From assembly GCA_937625935.1 (NCBI GenBank), contig OW569384.1, positions 186,001 to 250,000 on the forward strand: DNA of 64,000 nucleotides, written 5' to 3'. Position numbers and translations under genes: made by a program. The notes under the pieces are model-generated. The model was not told where the DNA came from. It worked only from the letters and a program-made list of their open reading frames with translations, and did not search any database. Source of the stretch: Tetramitus jugosus (Eukaryota; Heterolobosea; Eutetramitea; Acrasida; Vahlkampfiidae). Below are positions 42,919-52,855 of this stretch, in pieces; the stretch's first letter is position 1; the number at the start of each line of letters is the position of its first letter.

Positions 42919-43776
42919 ATGTCCAAACACAGACCAGAACTCACAGCTCCACCAGAGCTCTTTTATGATACGACACAAGCCAAAAAATACGCTCAAAACA
43001 GTCGTATTCTCGAAATTCAATCAAAAATGAGTGAGCGTGCCATTGAGTTGCTCGCCATTCCAGAAGACAACACCACACCAATGCTCATTCTCGATATTGG
43101 CTGTGGATCCGGTATTTCTGGTCAAACACTGACCGATCAGGGCCATGCTTGGATTGGAATGGACATTTCGAGACCGATGCTCGACGTGGCACGTGAAAAT
43201 GAAGTGGAAGGTGATTTGTTTCAGGCAGATATGGGACAAGGACTGTTTTTCAGAGTGGGCATGTTTGATGCTGCAGTGAGCATCTCTGCTGTTCAATGGT
43301 TGTGCAATGCAGATAAGAAGGATCATGTGCCACAGAAGCGGTTAATGAGATTTTTTTCAACACTGTATCGGTCGTTGAGAAAGGGTGCGAGAGCCGTGTT
43401 TCAATTCTATCCAGAGAATTCGCAACAAATGGAGTTGATTACACAGAGTGCAATGAAGGCTGGTTTCAGTGGTGGTATGGTGGTTGATTATCCAAATTCA
43501 GCACGTGCCAAAAAGTATTTCCTAGTGTTGTTTGCCGGTATTCCTGATCGAATTGCTCAGAAGCAGATGCCAAAGGGATTGGAAGATGAGAATGAAGCAC
43601 AGGTGAGAAATGTGACCACCAGGAAGAATCATGAGAAGAGAGGCAAGGGCAAAGACAGAGTCATGATCAAGAGCAAGGAATGGATCATACAGCAAAAGGA
43701 ACGGCAATTGGCCCGAGGCAATGAAGTGAAGCCATTCAGCAAATATACTGGTAGAAAGAGAAAGCCAAAGTTTTAA
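42919..43776 (+). CDS. BUD23: BUD23-type 18S rRNA (guanine-N7) methyltransferase
   Basis: 285 residues from ATG 42919. BUD23 (human WBSCR22) methylates N7 of a conserved guanine in 18S rRNA, with Trm112 as partner, during nucleolar/nuclear small-subunit assembly. Seen: N-terminal ELFYDTTQAKKYAQNSRI, SAM motif I ILDIGCGSGISG (58-68), DISRPMLDVA, the GQGLFFRVGMFDAAVSISAVQWLCNA stretch, and the family's C-terminal basic region after GIPDRIAQ, rich in Lys/Arg (RKNHEKRGKGKDRV ... KPFSKYTGRKRKPKF), which serves for rRNA and nucleolar binding. Length is typical of the family. Single exon. Confidence 0.93.
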   Translation: MSKHRPELTAPPELFYDTTQAKKYAQNSRILEIQSKMSERAIELLAIPEDNTTPMLILDIGCGSGISGQTLTDQGHAWIGMDISRPMLDVARENEVEGDLFQADMGQGLFFRVGMFDAAVSISAVQWLCNADKKDHVPQKRLMRFFSTLYRSLRKGARAVFQFYPENSQQMELITQSAMKAGFSGGMVVDYPNSARAKKYFLVLFAGIPDRIAQKQMPKGLEDENEAQVRNVTTRKNHEKRGKGKDRVMIKSKEWIIQQKERQLARGNEVKPFSKYTGRKRKPKF

Positions 43777-43851
43777 AACTCAGTAGTGAATTAAAAGAAT
43801 TTTGTGTGAAAACAGAATTTCTTGGTTTCTTCTTCTTGTCGTCGGTGTTTA

Positions 43852-45357
43852 TTAATCTGATTCAGTTGTTGCTGGTGCTTCTTGGTTGTTGGTGTTGGAG
43901 TCTTCCTCGGCATAGTGTTCAACATTCATTTGATGCAGACCCAAGTCCTCATCCTGTTCCCAACTTCTGGTATACTTTTCAATGGTCATGTTTGGATCTG
44001 GATCAGGTGCATACAAGTTTTGCAAATAACTGTTGGACACTGGATCGTCAACAATAATGGTGAATGGCACTGTTCCACTCTCCAACTCTTCCAACTTACC
44101 CAAAAATTCCAAATGCTTACTCTTGTCAATGTTCAATGAACTGTCACCCAACTGGAATTGATTCATTCTCTTCAATTGATCTCTCAATGCTTCCAACAAA
44201 CCTTCAATCGTAGTGAACTTGCCACCCATGGATCCCTCAGTAATGTGCAAATCAATCTCTGGAATAGTGACTGAAGCAGTCTCTGATTTCAACAAATCTC
44301 TGCTCATGTCCTCCACACTGTTCACAGCAAGAGTAATCTTTGTTCCCTGTTCGGCAATGGCACCACCGGCCTTGATCTCATTCGTCTTGTAACCGCAGTG
44401 ATCACATGCGAACGCCATGAGGATAATCTTCTTGAAATGAGGAATATCAGTCTCAATCATCTTACATTCACCGTTGCGACCACAATTGTAGCAACTCTCG
44501 TGGAAAACAAGAATGTCTCTCTCGTCAGTCACATGAATGGCCATTGCCTTTTCAAACCTTTCTGCTTCTTCTTGTGTGCTAATCAGTGAGTTGGCTCTTG
44601 GTGCAGCATTTCTGTGTTGTTCGACTCTTCCTTCATCGTGACTCAACAAGACATCATCCTCTGTCATACCCAATCCCAGAGACATATTCTCCTCCTTTGT
44701 TCTCGTGTAATGATACGTCTTGATTTGAGGATCCTCCAATGGTGCACACAAATTCTCAATGTTGGAATTACCTGCTGGATCATCCAAAATGACAGTGTAT
44801 GGACCACCTTGCAACAACAAGCATCGATTCTTCAATTTTTCAACAAATTGATCAATTTTTTCAGCATTTTCAGGATCCGAAATCTTTCTCACTGGTTGTT
44901 GCTCCATCAAATCATCTACAGCACGACTCAACAAGCCTTCCAACGTGTTGAGAGAGCCTTTTTGAGTAATGGCTGGTACTTCAAAGTCAAGCTCAGGAAT
45001 CTTGATGACAGCAGAGTCAGACTTTACAATTTGTCTGTTCAAATCCTTTTCATTTTCCACGTGGAGCTTGATATTCACACCTTTTTCTCCGAATCTCCCG
45101 CCAAATTGAATTTCTTGATTACGGTAACCGCAGTGAGTGCACTCAAAGCTCATGACAATGACTTCTTTAAAGTGAGGGATAATGGTGAAGAGGAGACGAG
45201 TCTCTCCATTGTCGTGACAGTTCATGCACAAACTTTCGATAACAGTGGGCATGTTTTCGTGTTCAATGTCATCTCTCATGTCATGAAAGATTTCTTCATC
45301 TTGTTGTTGTTGTTGAGTTGTGGTTGTTGTTGGTTCCACTTGTTGTTGAGTATCCAT
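43852..45357 (-). CDS. ZPR1: Zinc-finger protein ZPR1
   Basis: 501 residues from the ATG ending at 45357. Two ZPR1 modules, as in animals and fungi. Each starts with a C4 zinc finger: C43, C46, C72, C75 (CMNCHDNGETRLLFTIIPHFK ... CTHC) and C288, C291, C317, C320 (CYNCGRNGECKMIETDIPHFKK ... CDHC). Each is followed by a ZPR1 beta-rich domain with the GGRFGEKGV / GGAIAEQGT and VILDDPAGNS / IIVDDPVSNSY parts. ZPR1 binds newly made EF1A and helps it fold, and shuttles between nucleus and cytosol. The N-terminus has a Thr/Gln run. The gene is nose-to-tail with BUD23 (convergent). Confidence 0.95.
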   Translation of the reverse strand: MDTQQQVEPTTTTTQQQQQDEEIFHDMRDDIEHENMPTVIESLCMNCHDNGETRLLFTIIPHFKEVIVMSFECTHCGYRNQEIQFGGRFGEKGVNIKLHVENEKDLNRQIVKSDSAVIKIPELDFEVPAITQKGSLNTLEGLLSRAVDDLMEQQPVRKISDPENAEKIDQFVEKLKNRCLLLQGGPYTVILDDPAGNSNIENLCAPLEDPQIKTYHYTRTKEENMSLGLGMTEDDVLLSHDEGRVEQHRNAAPRANSLISTQEEAERFEKAMAIHVTDERDILVFHESCYNCGRNGECKMIETDIPHFKKIILMAFACDHCGYKTNEIKAGGAIAEQGTKITLAVNSVEDMSRDLLKSETASVTIPEIDLHITEGSMGGKFTTIEGLLEALRDQLKRMNQFQLGDSSLNIDKSKHLEFLGKLEELESGTVPFTIIVDDPVSNSYLQNLYAPDPDPNMTIEKYTRSWEQDEDLGLHQMNVEHYAEEDSNTNNQEAPATTESD

Positions 45358-45800
45358 TTTATTGTTGTTTGTGTTGTGATTGTTTGTTTTTCTTTTGTTG
45401 TTTTGGTTTATATTTAAAAACTAGGGCTCACAGTTTTTGTGTGGAATTGCGTGGAAATGACAATTTCCGCACCAAAAATTCCGCACTAGTGAGAAATAGG
45501 TAGGACGTGTCTCGAGAAAGCTTGCAAGGAGTGAGTTGCATTTGAGAAGAGCACGTCTGACTGACTTGAGTGCATTTATGAAAATCCAGTCCATGAAGAA
45601 CTACATCAAGTGCTTGATGCAGACAAAAAAATTTCGCCAAATCAATATTCACGCCCATAATCCTCCGCTCGAAAGAAAATTGAATCTCTCCGAGAGCAAA
45701 TCGGACTAACCCATTTCACCAACTGTCACCTGACACAAAAAAATTACCTTTTGCAAAAGTGAAAAAACCAAAAAAACAACCAACAACAGCTGCACCAACA
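45358..45800. other. Divergent promoter region
   Basis: About 440 bases between the ZPR1 and WD40 starts. TTG/ATT-rich on the ZPR1 side. No supported gene. Confidence 0.45.
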
Positions 45801-47060
45801 ATGTCTCAATTCTATCTACAATCTGAACAACCCATTCACCCACACTTTTACCCCTACAAAACAATCGATCTCAAAACCAAGGACGTCCTTCCCAACATTT
45901 CCTCCAACGACAATAGCAACACCAATGGTAGTACTACTACTACTACTACGACTGGCAATGAAGAATATTTTGGTGGATTATCCAAACCGAGTATATCATA
46001 CACTGGTCGTCACTTTCTAGTCGGTACGACCAACACGACCAATGAGACCAACATGAGTAATCGATTGATTTTTGGCATTTTGGACTCGAATGAAACCACA
46101 GACGACTATTCTCAACATCATCATCATCATCATCGAAATTCACGTGGTTATAACAACACGAATCATGTCGGTAGTGGTGGAGTCACTCTTTGCACATATG
46201 CAGTCAATGAACACGTTCGTGATTTAGAGTGGCTTCACGGTGATGAGAGAAGAATTGTCGTTGCGTTGAACAATCATTTGGGTATGGTGTTGTTGAACGA
46301 AGAAATGACCAGTATTCAAAACATTGTACTGTTTCCGAATTTTCACACGGATACGATTCGACAATTGTGTCCGAATCCGACGAATCAAGCACTCGTGTTG
46401 AGTGGTGGTTTCGATGGAAAGGTTTTTGTGACTAATGTGAGTCGATTGGTCGATAATGCCAATAACACTAGCAACAGTAGCAGTACCATGTTGTTGGATA
46501 AAAAGTCGGAGAATAGTGTGTACTTGTGTGGTGATGTCGTGGGGAGTGTCAAGTGGCATCCGAGTGATAGTTCAGTAGCGAGTGCAACGACGGACAATGG
46601 TGTGTTGCACGTGTTTGATATTCGAACGGATCAGACGAAGCCTGCGTTCGTCTATGGCACAGATAAGTTAGAGTTGTTTAGTCATGCGTACCTGGATGAT
46701 TTTACAGTGTGTTTGGGTTATGGTGACGGTGTGATACAGATTCATGATATTCGTATCGGTAAAGGTCTCGTCAGCTTCAAGGACGGCAGTCAAATGTGCA
46801 TTGGAGATATTAGTTATGATCCTGTGCAGAAAAAGTTTGCAGTGTTTGGTGTGCCTTCGTTTAGTGCTTGGCAAGTGAATATGGACAGTACGATTAGCTT
46901 TTATGGCAGTCATACGAGTTTGTCTGGCCCTTTGATGGGAACACCGCAGACTCATTGGTTGGGTGCACATCAGACATCTGGTTCCTTTATTCCCAACTCG
47001 AATCGTGTCATTTGTTCGGACAGTGCAGGTATTTTGAGTCTTTATGATTTGTCTGGATAA
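45801..47060 (+). CDS. WD40-repeat protein (unknown role)
   Basis: 419 residues from ATG 45801 (the frame upstream uses a GTG). A His/Asn/Thr-rich N-terminus covers ~110 residues, with runs of Thr (TAC/ACG triplets near 45928-45950) and poly-His near 46116. After that comes a beta-propeller: VRDLEWLHGDERRIVVAL, IRQLCPNPTNQALVLSGGFDGKVFV, VGSVKWHPSDSSVASATTDNGVLHVFDIRT, and FTVCLGYGDGVIQIHDIRI, with several D-I-R and S-G-x-D-G repeat ends. Five or six repeats are seen, the usual minimum for a propeller. A scaffold for protein complexes; could be a DCAF-type substrate receptor because of the D-I-R ends, but this is only a hint. Confidence 0.75.
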   Translation: MSQFYLQSEQPIHPHFYPYKTIDLKTKDVLPNISSNDNSNTNGSTTTTTTTGNEEYFGGLSKPSISYTGRHFLVGTTNTTNETNMSNRLIFGILDSNETTDDYSQHHHHHHRNSRGYNNTNHVGSGGVTLCTYAVNEHVRDLEWLHGDERRIVVALNNHLGMVLLNEEMTSIQNIVLFPNFHTDTIRQLCPNPTNQALVLSGGFDGKVFVTNVSRLVDNANNTSNSSSTMLLDKKSENSVYLCGDVVGSVKWHPSDSSVASATTDNGVLHVFDIRTDQTKPAFVYGTDKLELFSHAYLDDFTVCLGYGDGVIQIHDIRIGKGLVSFKDGSQMCIGDISYDPVQKKFAVFGVPSFSAWQVNMDSTISFYGSHTSLSGPLMGTPQTHWLGAHQTSGSFIPNSNRVICSDSAGILSLYDLSG

Positions 47061-47144
47061 CATTCTAGGCGCCCCAACAGCATGGTACCCTTGTACAATA
47101 ATTAATTACATATTCAATAAACAAACAATTACATTAATATAATC

Positions 47145-48497
47145 TTACAGCATTTTCAGGAACTTGTCATAGGGGACTTTGTCATCACCAGTCAGTGTGA
47201 TCATCTTTTGCAACTCTTCCTTCACTTTACATCGCTTGTACACTGAAATATCGGGACACTTTGTGAACAGGGCAGTAATCATCTTGAGTCGTTCGTCTTG
47301 ACCATCACGATAGAAAGCTCGCTTACCAGTATAGATGATGGTGTACTTATGAATCGGGAGAGACCCATTCTCATCCTTGATCAGCAACATCGGACCAAGA
47401 GAATTGTGAAATGTGTTCAGTAACTGCACTACAAACGCATGGTCAGCCTGTATCAAGTAGTGTACTATCGTTGGAGTTGGGTATTTGTCATCTAAATACG
47501 TTCCATAACCTTCATTCAACAGGAATTGAACAACTTTTGAACCATTCTTCCATCCATCATACCAATACCTCATGGCCCCTGATAGCATAGGCAACCTACT
47601 TCTTGTTCGAAGCTCAACTCCACAAGAAAGAAGAAACTGTAGCCTTGTTAATGTGTCTTCAGCTGGTTCTTTCTGGTATCTATCATCTATTATATTGCCA
47701 AAAGAATGTTTGCCTTCATAGAAAGAACTGTAGCGACTAAAGCATTTCTTTCTGTAATCAAGTACGAGTGGTTTCAGAGCATTGAAGCAATGTTTGGATG
47801 CCCAATGGGCAACAACCAATTCTATTCCTTCATCGTTATCCAGAATGAAGTTTGTTCCATATTGTTTCGTTAATCTTAAGATGCCATCAATCATTTGATC
47901 CATATCATATGGGTTATTGAGGAGGATCTCTTCCAAGAATTTCCAATCTCTGAAAAAGATTGATCGATCATGCCTTAACAGGAGCTCAATAACATCAAGA
48001 GCACCAGCTCTGTGTGTTGCATAGGGTTTAATTCTTTTCTGGTGAGCCACTAACCAATATTTGGAAGCCTCAGATGCAATCAATATCTCACAAAGTTCAT
48101 GATTTTCACTGATTAGTGCTTGAACAAATCTATCAGCACAAAAATTCTGATAAATGACCCAATATTCATCAATGCACTTCTTCTTAAAGTAAGAAGTTAA
48201 CAGAGTTTCGTCATCACCGAACTTCTTCTTACTCACTTCAGTGGTTGACTTTGTGAACATGCACAAACAACTCTTCCACAAGCGACTCATTCTCTGGTGA
48301 TTCAACAGTTCGTACCATTGCTTCGATGTCATGGACAACGCGAGAAGACTTCTCATGTTCTCAATCAGTTGTTTTTCTGTCAAATGAGTTTTGCTGCTGT
48401 GATGATAATATGTCGATTGCTTTGTAATTGAGGGCGTGTAAAAGAACACAAAGTTGTTGAGGATGGACAACTGAATCTCTCTTGGCAATTCATTCAT
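47145..48497 (-). CDS. F-box-like protein with ankyrin-like repeats (copy A of pair)
   Basis: 450 residues from the ATG ending at 48497. It opens MNELPREIQLSILNNFVFFY, an F-box-like start (LP.EI...IL), continuing through LLALSMTSKQWYELLN to about residue 70, so probably a Skp1-binding module. The rest is helical and repeated, with ankyrin-like turns (SENHELCEILIASEASKYWL; GALDVIELLLRHDRS; GSKVVQFLLNEGYGTYL; IVHYLIQADHAFVVQLL). The paralogue lies 700 bases upstream (in reading direction) on the same strand. The first ~115 residues are almost the same in the two copies, while the rest differs widely. The gene ends in DKVPYDKFLKML. Confidence 0.7.
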   Translation of the reverse strand: MNELPREIQLSILNNFVFFYTPSITKQSTYYHHSSKTHLTEKQLIENMRSLLALSMTSKQWYELLNHQRMSRLWKSCLCMFTKSTTEVSKKKFGDDETLLTSYFKKKCIDEYWVIYQNFCADRFVQALISENHELCEILIASEASKYWLVAHQKRIKPYATHRAGALDVIELLLRHDRSIFFRDWKFLEEILLNNPYDMDQMIDGILRLTKQYGTNFILDNDEGIELVVAHWASKHCFNALKPLVLDYRKKCFSRYSSFYEGKHSFGNIIDDRYQKEPAEDTLTRLQFLLSCGVELRTRSRLPMLSGAMRYWYDGWKNGSKVVQFLLNEGYGTYLDDKYPTPTIVHYLIQADHAFVVQLLNTFHNSLGPMLLIKDENGSLPIHKYTIIYTGKRAFYRDGQDERLKMITALFTKCPDISVYKRCKVKEELQKMITLTGDDKVPYDKFLKML

Positions 48498-48639
48498 TTT
48501 TTAATGTTGTTGAGTTCGATGTTTTTCAATGAGAGAGAATGAATTGAGCAATTTTATGTATCGATCTGAACTTCAAGCCTGACTTGCATCGTCCGAATGA
48601 CAGCTTGTCAACAATGTTGACAAAAAAAATTTCTTTGTA

Positions 48640-49134
48640 AAAAGGTTTGGCGCTCCACTATGGGTTCATCTGGACGGAATCAACTACTACTTGACTGCTC
48701 CTTTGAAACTGGTCAACAATCAGTTGGAATCAAAGAACTTTAAGCCGATTTACTACTTGCGAACAGCTCTTTGGCGCAAAGAAATACTCTTATTCTCAAG
48801 GGAGTAGTCGGATTGAACAAGACTCCTCTAACTGTTCAACTCAACTGTGAGGGTGCACATAGGTATCAGACACCTCTATTGACTGTCATCAAAGAGCTTG
48901 TAAGTCTGGATATGACCGAACGCATTATCGAAGGAAGCATTCAATCGAGAAAGGAATGCTGCTCACAGTTTTGGGCTGTCACCAGTTGACTACAATGAGC
49001 GTTATCGTTCCAGCTTGACTATGAATTGCAGTGGATTCAGTCAGTATTGGCGTACAAGTATCAAAATGATATTTCATCCTCTTGTTTCATCAGATTATGC
49101 CTTTTCCTCTGCTGGACTCAGCAATCTGGGTTGA
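48640..49134 (+). pseudogene. Frame-broken gene remnant between the F-box copies
   Basis: No intact frame, but three coding-like pieces run in the same direction: frame 1 from about 48640 (VKRFGAPLWVHLDGINYYLTAP...) to a TAG at 48805; frame 3 from about 48771 (NTLILKGVVGLNKTPLTVQL...); and frame 1 again from about 48955 (AAHSFGLSPVDYNERYRSSL...) to TGA 49132-49134. The two switches look like compensating shifts, with no GT-AG introns at the joints. Text is strand-rich with Tyr, Ser and Leu, like an extracellular domain, but the family is not recognised. It has no likeness to the flanking F-box genes. Probably the C-terminal end of an older gene, invaded or left behind when the F-box gene duplicated. 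Confidence 0.4.
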
Positions 49135-49196
49135 CCAGAAGTGTGAAAACACTAATCTCAAAGAATAAAGGTGACAAGGCAATGACCTTATACTGT

Positions 49197-50546
49197 TTAC
49201 AGCATTTTCAGGAACTTATCATATGGAGTCTTGTCATCACCAGTCAGTGCGATCATCTTTTTCAACTCTTCCTTCACTTTACCTCGCTTGTACACTGAAA
49301 TAGCGGGACACTTTGTGAACAGTGTGGTAATCATCTTGAGTCGTTGTTCTGGACCATTACGAGAGAAAGCTCGCTTACCAGTACAGATGATGGTGTATTT
49401 CTGGATGGGGAGATGCCCATTCCCATCCTTGATCAGCAGCATGGGGCCAAGAGAATTGTGAAATGTGTCCAGTACTCTCGCTACAAGCTCATCGCCTAAC
49501 TCAATCAAGTAGTGTACTATCGTTGGAGGTAAAAATTTGTCATCTAAATACATTCCACATCCTTCGTTCAACAGGAATTGAACAACTATTGAACCATTCT
49601 TCCATCCATTTCCCCAAAGTTGCATGGCTCGTGCTAGCATAGACAACGTATCTCTTGTTCGAAGCTCAACTCCACACGCAACAAGAAACTGTAGACTTGC
49701 TAATGTTTCTTCAGCTGTTTCTTTCTGGTATCTTATCTCTATTAAACTACCAAACGGGTATGTTCTTTCATAAACGTTGCGTTGACTGGGGTTCTTTTTT
49801 CTGTGCTCAAGTATTATTGGTTTCAGAACATTGAAGCAATGTTTGGATCCCCAATGGACAACAACCAATTCTATTCCTTCATCGTTGTGCATAATGAAAT
49901 CTGTTCCATATTGTTTAGTTAACTCTAAGATGCCATCAATAATTGGATCCATATCGTGCGGATTGTGTTGGATAATAGCTTCCAATAATCTCCAATCTTT
50001 GAAAAAGAATGAGCTATCATGTTTCAATAGAAGCGCTATAAAGTCGAGAGCAGTAGTTCTGTGTGTTGCATAGGGTTTAATTCCGTGCTTGTGAGCCACT
50101 AACCATTTTGTGGAAGCCTCTGATGATATCAATTTCTCGCAAAGTTCATGATTTCCACTGCTCAACCCTTCAACAAATCTATCAGCACAAATCTTTTGAT
50201 GAATGACCCAATATTCATCAATGCACCACTTCTTAAAGTAAGAAGTTAACAGAGTTTCGTCATCACCGAACTTCTTCTTACTCACTTCAGTGGTTGACTT
50301 TGTGAACATGCACAAACAACTCTTCCACAAGCGACTCATTCTCTGGTGATTCAACAGTTCATACCATTGCTTCGATGTCATGGACAACGCGAGAAGACTT
50401 CTCATGTTCTCAATCAGTTGTTTTTCTGTCAAACAAGTTTTGCTGCTGTGATGATAATATGTCGATTGTTTTGTAATTGAAGGTGTGTAAAAGAACACAA
50501 AGTTGTTGAGGATGGACAACTGAATCTCTCTTGGCAATTCATTCAT
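49197..50546 (-). CDS. F-box-like protein with ankyrin-like repeats (copy B of pair)
   Basis: 449 residues from the ATG ending at 50546. Same layout as copy A. Residues 1-109 differ in only one or two places (H38 to C is one); after about residue 110 the likeness falls (for example SSGNHELCEKLISSEASTKWL; TALDFIALLLKHDSSFFF). The last 30 residues are alike again (FTKCPAISVYKR, KTPYDKFLKML). The sharp change near residue 110 suggests gene conversion or strong selection on the N-terminal module. Upstream DNA is unlike copy A right from the start codon, so the duplicated block began at or close to the ATG. Confidence 0.7.
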   Translation of the reverse strand: MNELPREIQLSILNNFVFFYTPSITKQSTYYHHSSKTCLTEKQLIENMRSLLALSMTSKQWYELLNHQRMSRLWKSCLCMFTKSTTEVSKKKFGDDETLLTSYFKKWCIDEYWVIHQKICADRFVEGLSSGNHELCEKLISSEASTKWLVAHKHGIKPYATHRTTALDFIALLLKHDSSFFFKDWRLLEAIIQHNPHDMDPIIDGILELTKQYGTDFIMHNDEGIELVVVHWGSKHCFNVLKPIILEHRKKNPSQRNVYERTYPFGSLIEIRYQKETAEETLASLQFLVACGVELRTRDTLSMLARAMQLWGNGWKNGSIVVQFLLNEGCGMYLDDKFLPPTIVHYLIELGDELVARVLDTFHNSLGPMLLIKDGNGHLPIQKYTIICTGKRAFSRNGPEQRLKMITTLFTKCPAISVYKRGKVKEELKKMIALTGDDKTPYDKFLKML

Positions 50547-50735
50547 TTTTCTTGTTCATGAAACTTGTTTGATTTGAACTTTAAAGGCTATTCTGAACTT
50601 CCATAGAAGGAAACTAGTGCAATCAGGATAATCTGCAGAATTAATGAAAAAACAATACAGTGGACCAGATCTCTGTATTGGTTTATTGTAAGAATCAAGT
50701 GCCAAAAAAGAATGCCGTTTCCTTGATAAAAAATG

Positions 50736-50957
50736 TTACAGATTGTACCGCGAGGATAGTGGTGGTGTCGGAGGAGCATTATTATTGCCTCCATTGGAAC
50801 CATAGTAGTATGATCCACCAGAGGAATACTGTGTTGGGGGTGGAGGTGCTTGATACACTGGTTGTGGATAATCTCCATAGCTACCACCAGATGAATAATG
50901 TACAGGTTCATAAGCACTTTCATTGCCGTCATAGCAGCACGCAAATATTATACCCAT
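50736..50957 (-). CDS. Small Gly/Ser/Pro-rich protein with possible N-terminal lipidation signal
   Basis: 73 residues from the ATG ending at 50957. It opens MGIIFACC: Gly2 with a small residue at 6 fits an N-myristoylation signal, and C7/C8 next to it fit palmitoylation (an SH4-like tag). The rest is disordered with two repeats (HYSSGGSYGDYPQP and QYSSGGSYYYGS), proline runs (APPPPT, APPTPP) and an end SSRYNL. No fold or catalytic motif. The Tyr/Ser/Gly text suggests a membrane-bound adaptor or phase-separating scaffold. A 73-codon frame could be chance, but the two near repeats and the N-terminal motif together make it gene-like. Confidence 0.5.
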   Translation of the reverse strand: MGIIFACCYDGNESAYEPVHYSSGGSYGDYPQPVYQAPPPPTQYSSGGSYYYGSNGGNNNAPPTPPLSSRYNL

Positions 50958-51288
50958 GTTGAACTAATTGAATTGATGTTGTTGGTTCCTACTACTATTC
51001 TGTTGATTGACCAAGTGATCTTCTTTTTGATGTTCGAACCTGATGAATTAATTAATTCAGGTTGATCAAAAATACATTCCGACTTTTGTGGAGAAAAATC
51101 AACCCAATAAAAATACATGGTGCTCGTCGTGGCATTCCACAATTGTGAGAAACGAAAATCATCCACCCTCTAAAAACTGGCGATGATGACGATGCCCCAT
51201 CACGACACCCTTGAAAGCTATGGTCTGACTGTGTCCCATGCGCGCGCAGAAAGAAAATATCACGCACATTGGACCAAGTTGAATTCCC
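50958..51288. other. Intergenic region
   Basis: About 330 bases between two minus-strand genes. AT-rich near 51040-51060 (TTAATTAATT). No supported gene or RNA. Confidence 0.45.
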
Positions 51289-52855
51289 TCATGAAAAATA
51301 CTTTCTTCTCATGGTGACAGCCAATCGAGGATCACGGAACGGACAACCCAAATGTTCACACGTCGGCCGAAAGTTTGGATTCTCTGGACTATCGATATGC
51401 CTCTGCCAAAACACACGATCCAGCATGAGCAACAACATTCCTTCAATCGGATTATCTTCAATGAACATTGGCTCCGAGTCCAACAGGCGATAATACATGG
51501 CATCGAGTTGTTCATGCGATTGGAAGCTATGAGAATGACTCTCCACACCACACATGCTCTTCATTTCATCGGTCAACTGAAGAGACATGTCATAGTGACC
51601 CTTGGAGCGTATGGTTGACAAGTAATCACCCATCATTGAGCTCGAAGTGTCCAATGCCTGAGGAAAACCTAGTGCCTTGATCAAGTCATCCACAAAATGT
51701 TGACCATTGGCCGTTTCATTATCGTACACCTTCTCCGTATTCCACTGAGAAATCACAGGCAAAATAGAGTTCAATACAAAATCGAGATCCAAATGACCAA
51801 TTTGCCAACCGTTGGTCACTAGATTTGCCGCGTCGGAGACAATACGCCGCGGTATACAAAGCGAGCTGTTGGAGTCCCATTCTAAGTACCAGGGACCAAT
51901 TACCAAAGCACTCGTAAGCTACGGTTGCAGCAATCGCAGAAAAAGGTGTCAGCGGAAAAGTTTACAATGTAACAATAATCGCAAAAAGATAATTTTGGGT
52001 CTCATACCATTTGTGGCTGTTCTCCCTCTCCCTGAGAAAGAGATGTTTTGATTGGACTCAAGAGCTTTCGTATCGTTTGATTCTTGGTCTGGCCCAAGCT
52101 TGCTGCTTCTGCCAACAAGAACCGCACACGCACCTTGTCCGTCACTTGAAAAAACGACAGTTCATGCTCGTTCTTTATCCGTTCCATGTCAGGTTTCATG
52201 TCATCAAACACAGTGTTGATCGCTGATTCTTCACTACCATTGCTACCATTATTATTGTTATTACCACGACAACGAACATCTCCCATGCACTGTAATCCAT
52301 CGAGCATTGACATCTATCATTTTAAATTTTTTGTTAAAAATCACATTACAAACAATCTCCGTATAATGATGCCATCGAACAACAATAAGATTCTTTAACG
52401 GCAATCGCAAACAACAATAAAATACAACGACATACCAATTGACTCGTCGTTTCAATATGTGGATGAAAAAGTTGATACTTCATTTCATCCAAATGATACA
52501 ACATTCTCGCCCACATGCTCAACCGTTCTTCTCCTAGTGCCACTGCCTGTCGATTACAATTCATTAGCTTTCGTACCACTGTTCGTTCCTTGTTCATTTC
52601 GCAACCCTCCTCAAGTGCTTCAACAATCGCTGTCGTCATTGTTGTTGTTGTTAAGGCGATCGTCGCATTTCTTCTTGATCTTGTTGGACTGGGCTGACCA
52701 TTGTTCGTGGCGCCGCCATCCACGACACATGCCGTCGTAGTATTATTTTGCGCTCCTTTTTTCTGCTGGAACTTTCCGGATTCCAAAATGTGGTTGCTGT
52801 CGTCCAGGGAAGCTTCAGACTGGGAAGCAAACAGGTTGTACAGCAGCTTTTTCAT
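51289..52855 (-). CDS. Unknown three-exon protein with C-terminal conserved-looking domain
   Basis: 451 residues in three exons: 52855-52436, 52313-52008 and 51918-51289. Introns are 122 nt (GTATGT, ACAGATAG-type end) and 89 nt (GTATGA, CCGTAG). All joints fall on codon boundaries. Exon 1 has a short helix MKKLLYNLFASQSEASLD, low-complexity Thr runs, and a helix RKLMNCNRQAVALGEERLSMWARMLYHLDEM. Exon 2 adds an Asn/Ser run and a helix SFFQVTDKVRVRFLLAEAASLG. Exon 3 carries an ordered ~200-residue domain: GPWYLEWDSNSSLCIPR, SILPVISQWNT, and NGQHFVDDLIKALGF near its middle. The NGQHFVDDLI block recalls a His/Asp-containing motif of papain-like or LRAT-type folds, but no family is assigned. ATG at 52855 in a good A-rich context. 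Confidence 0.7.
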
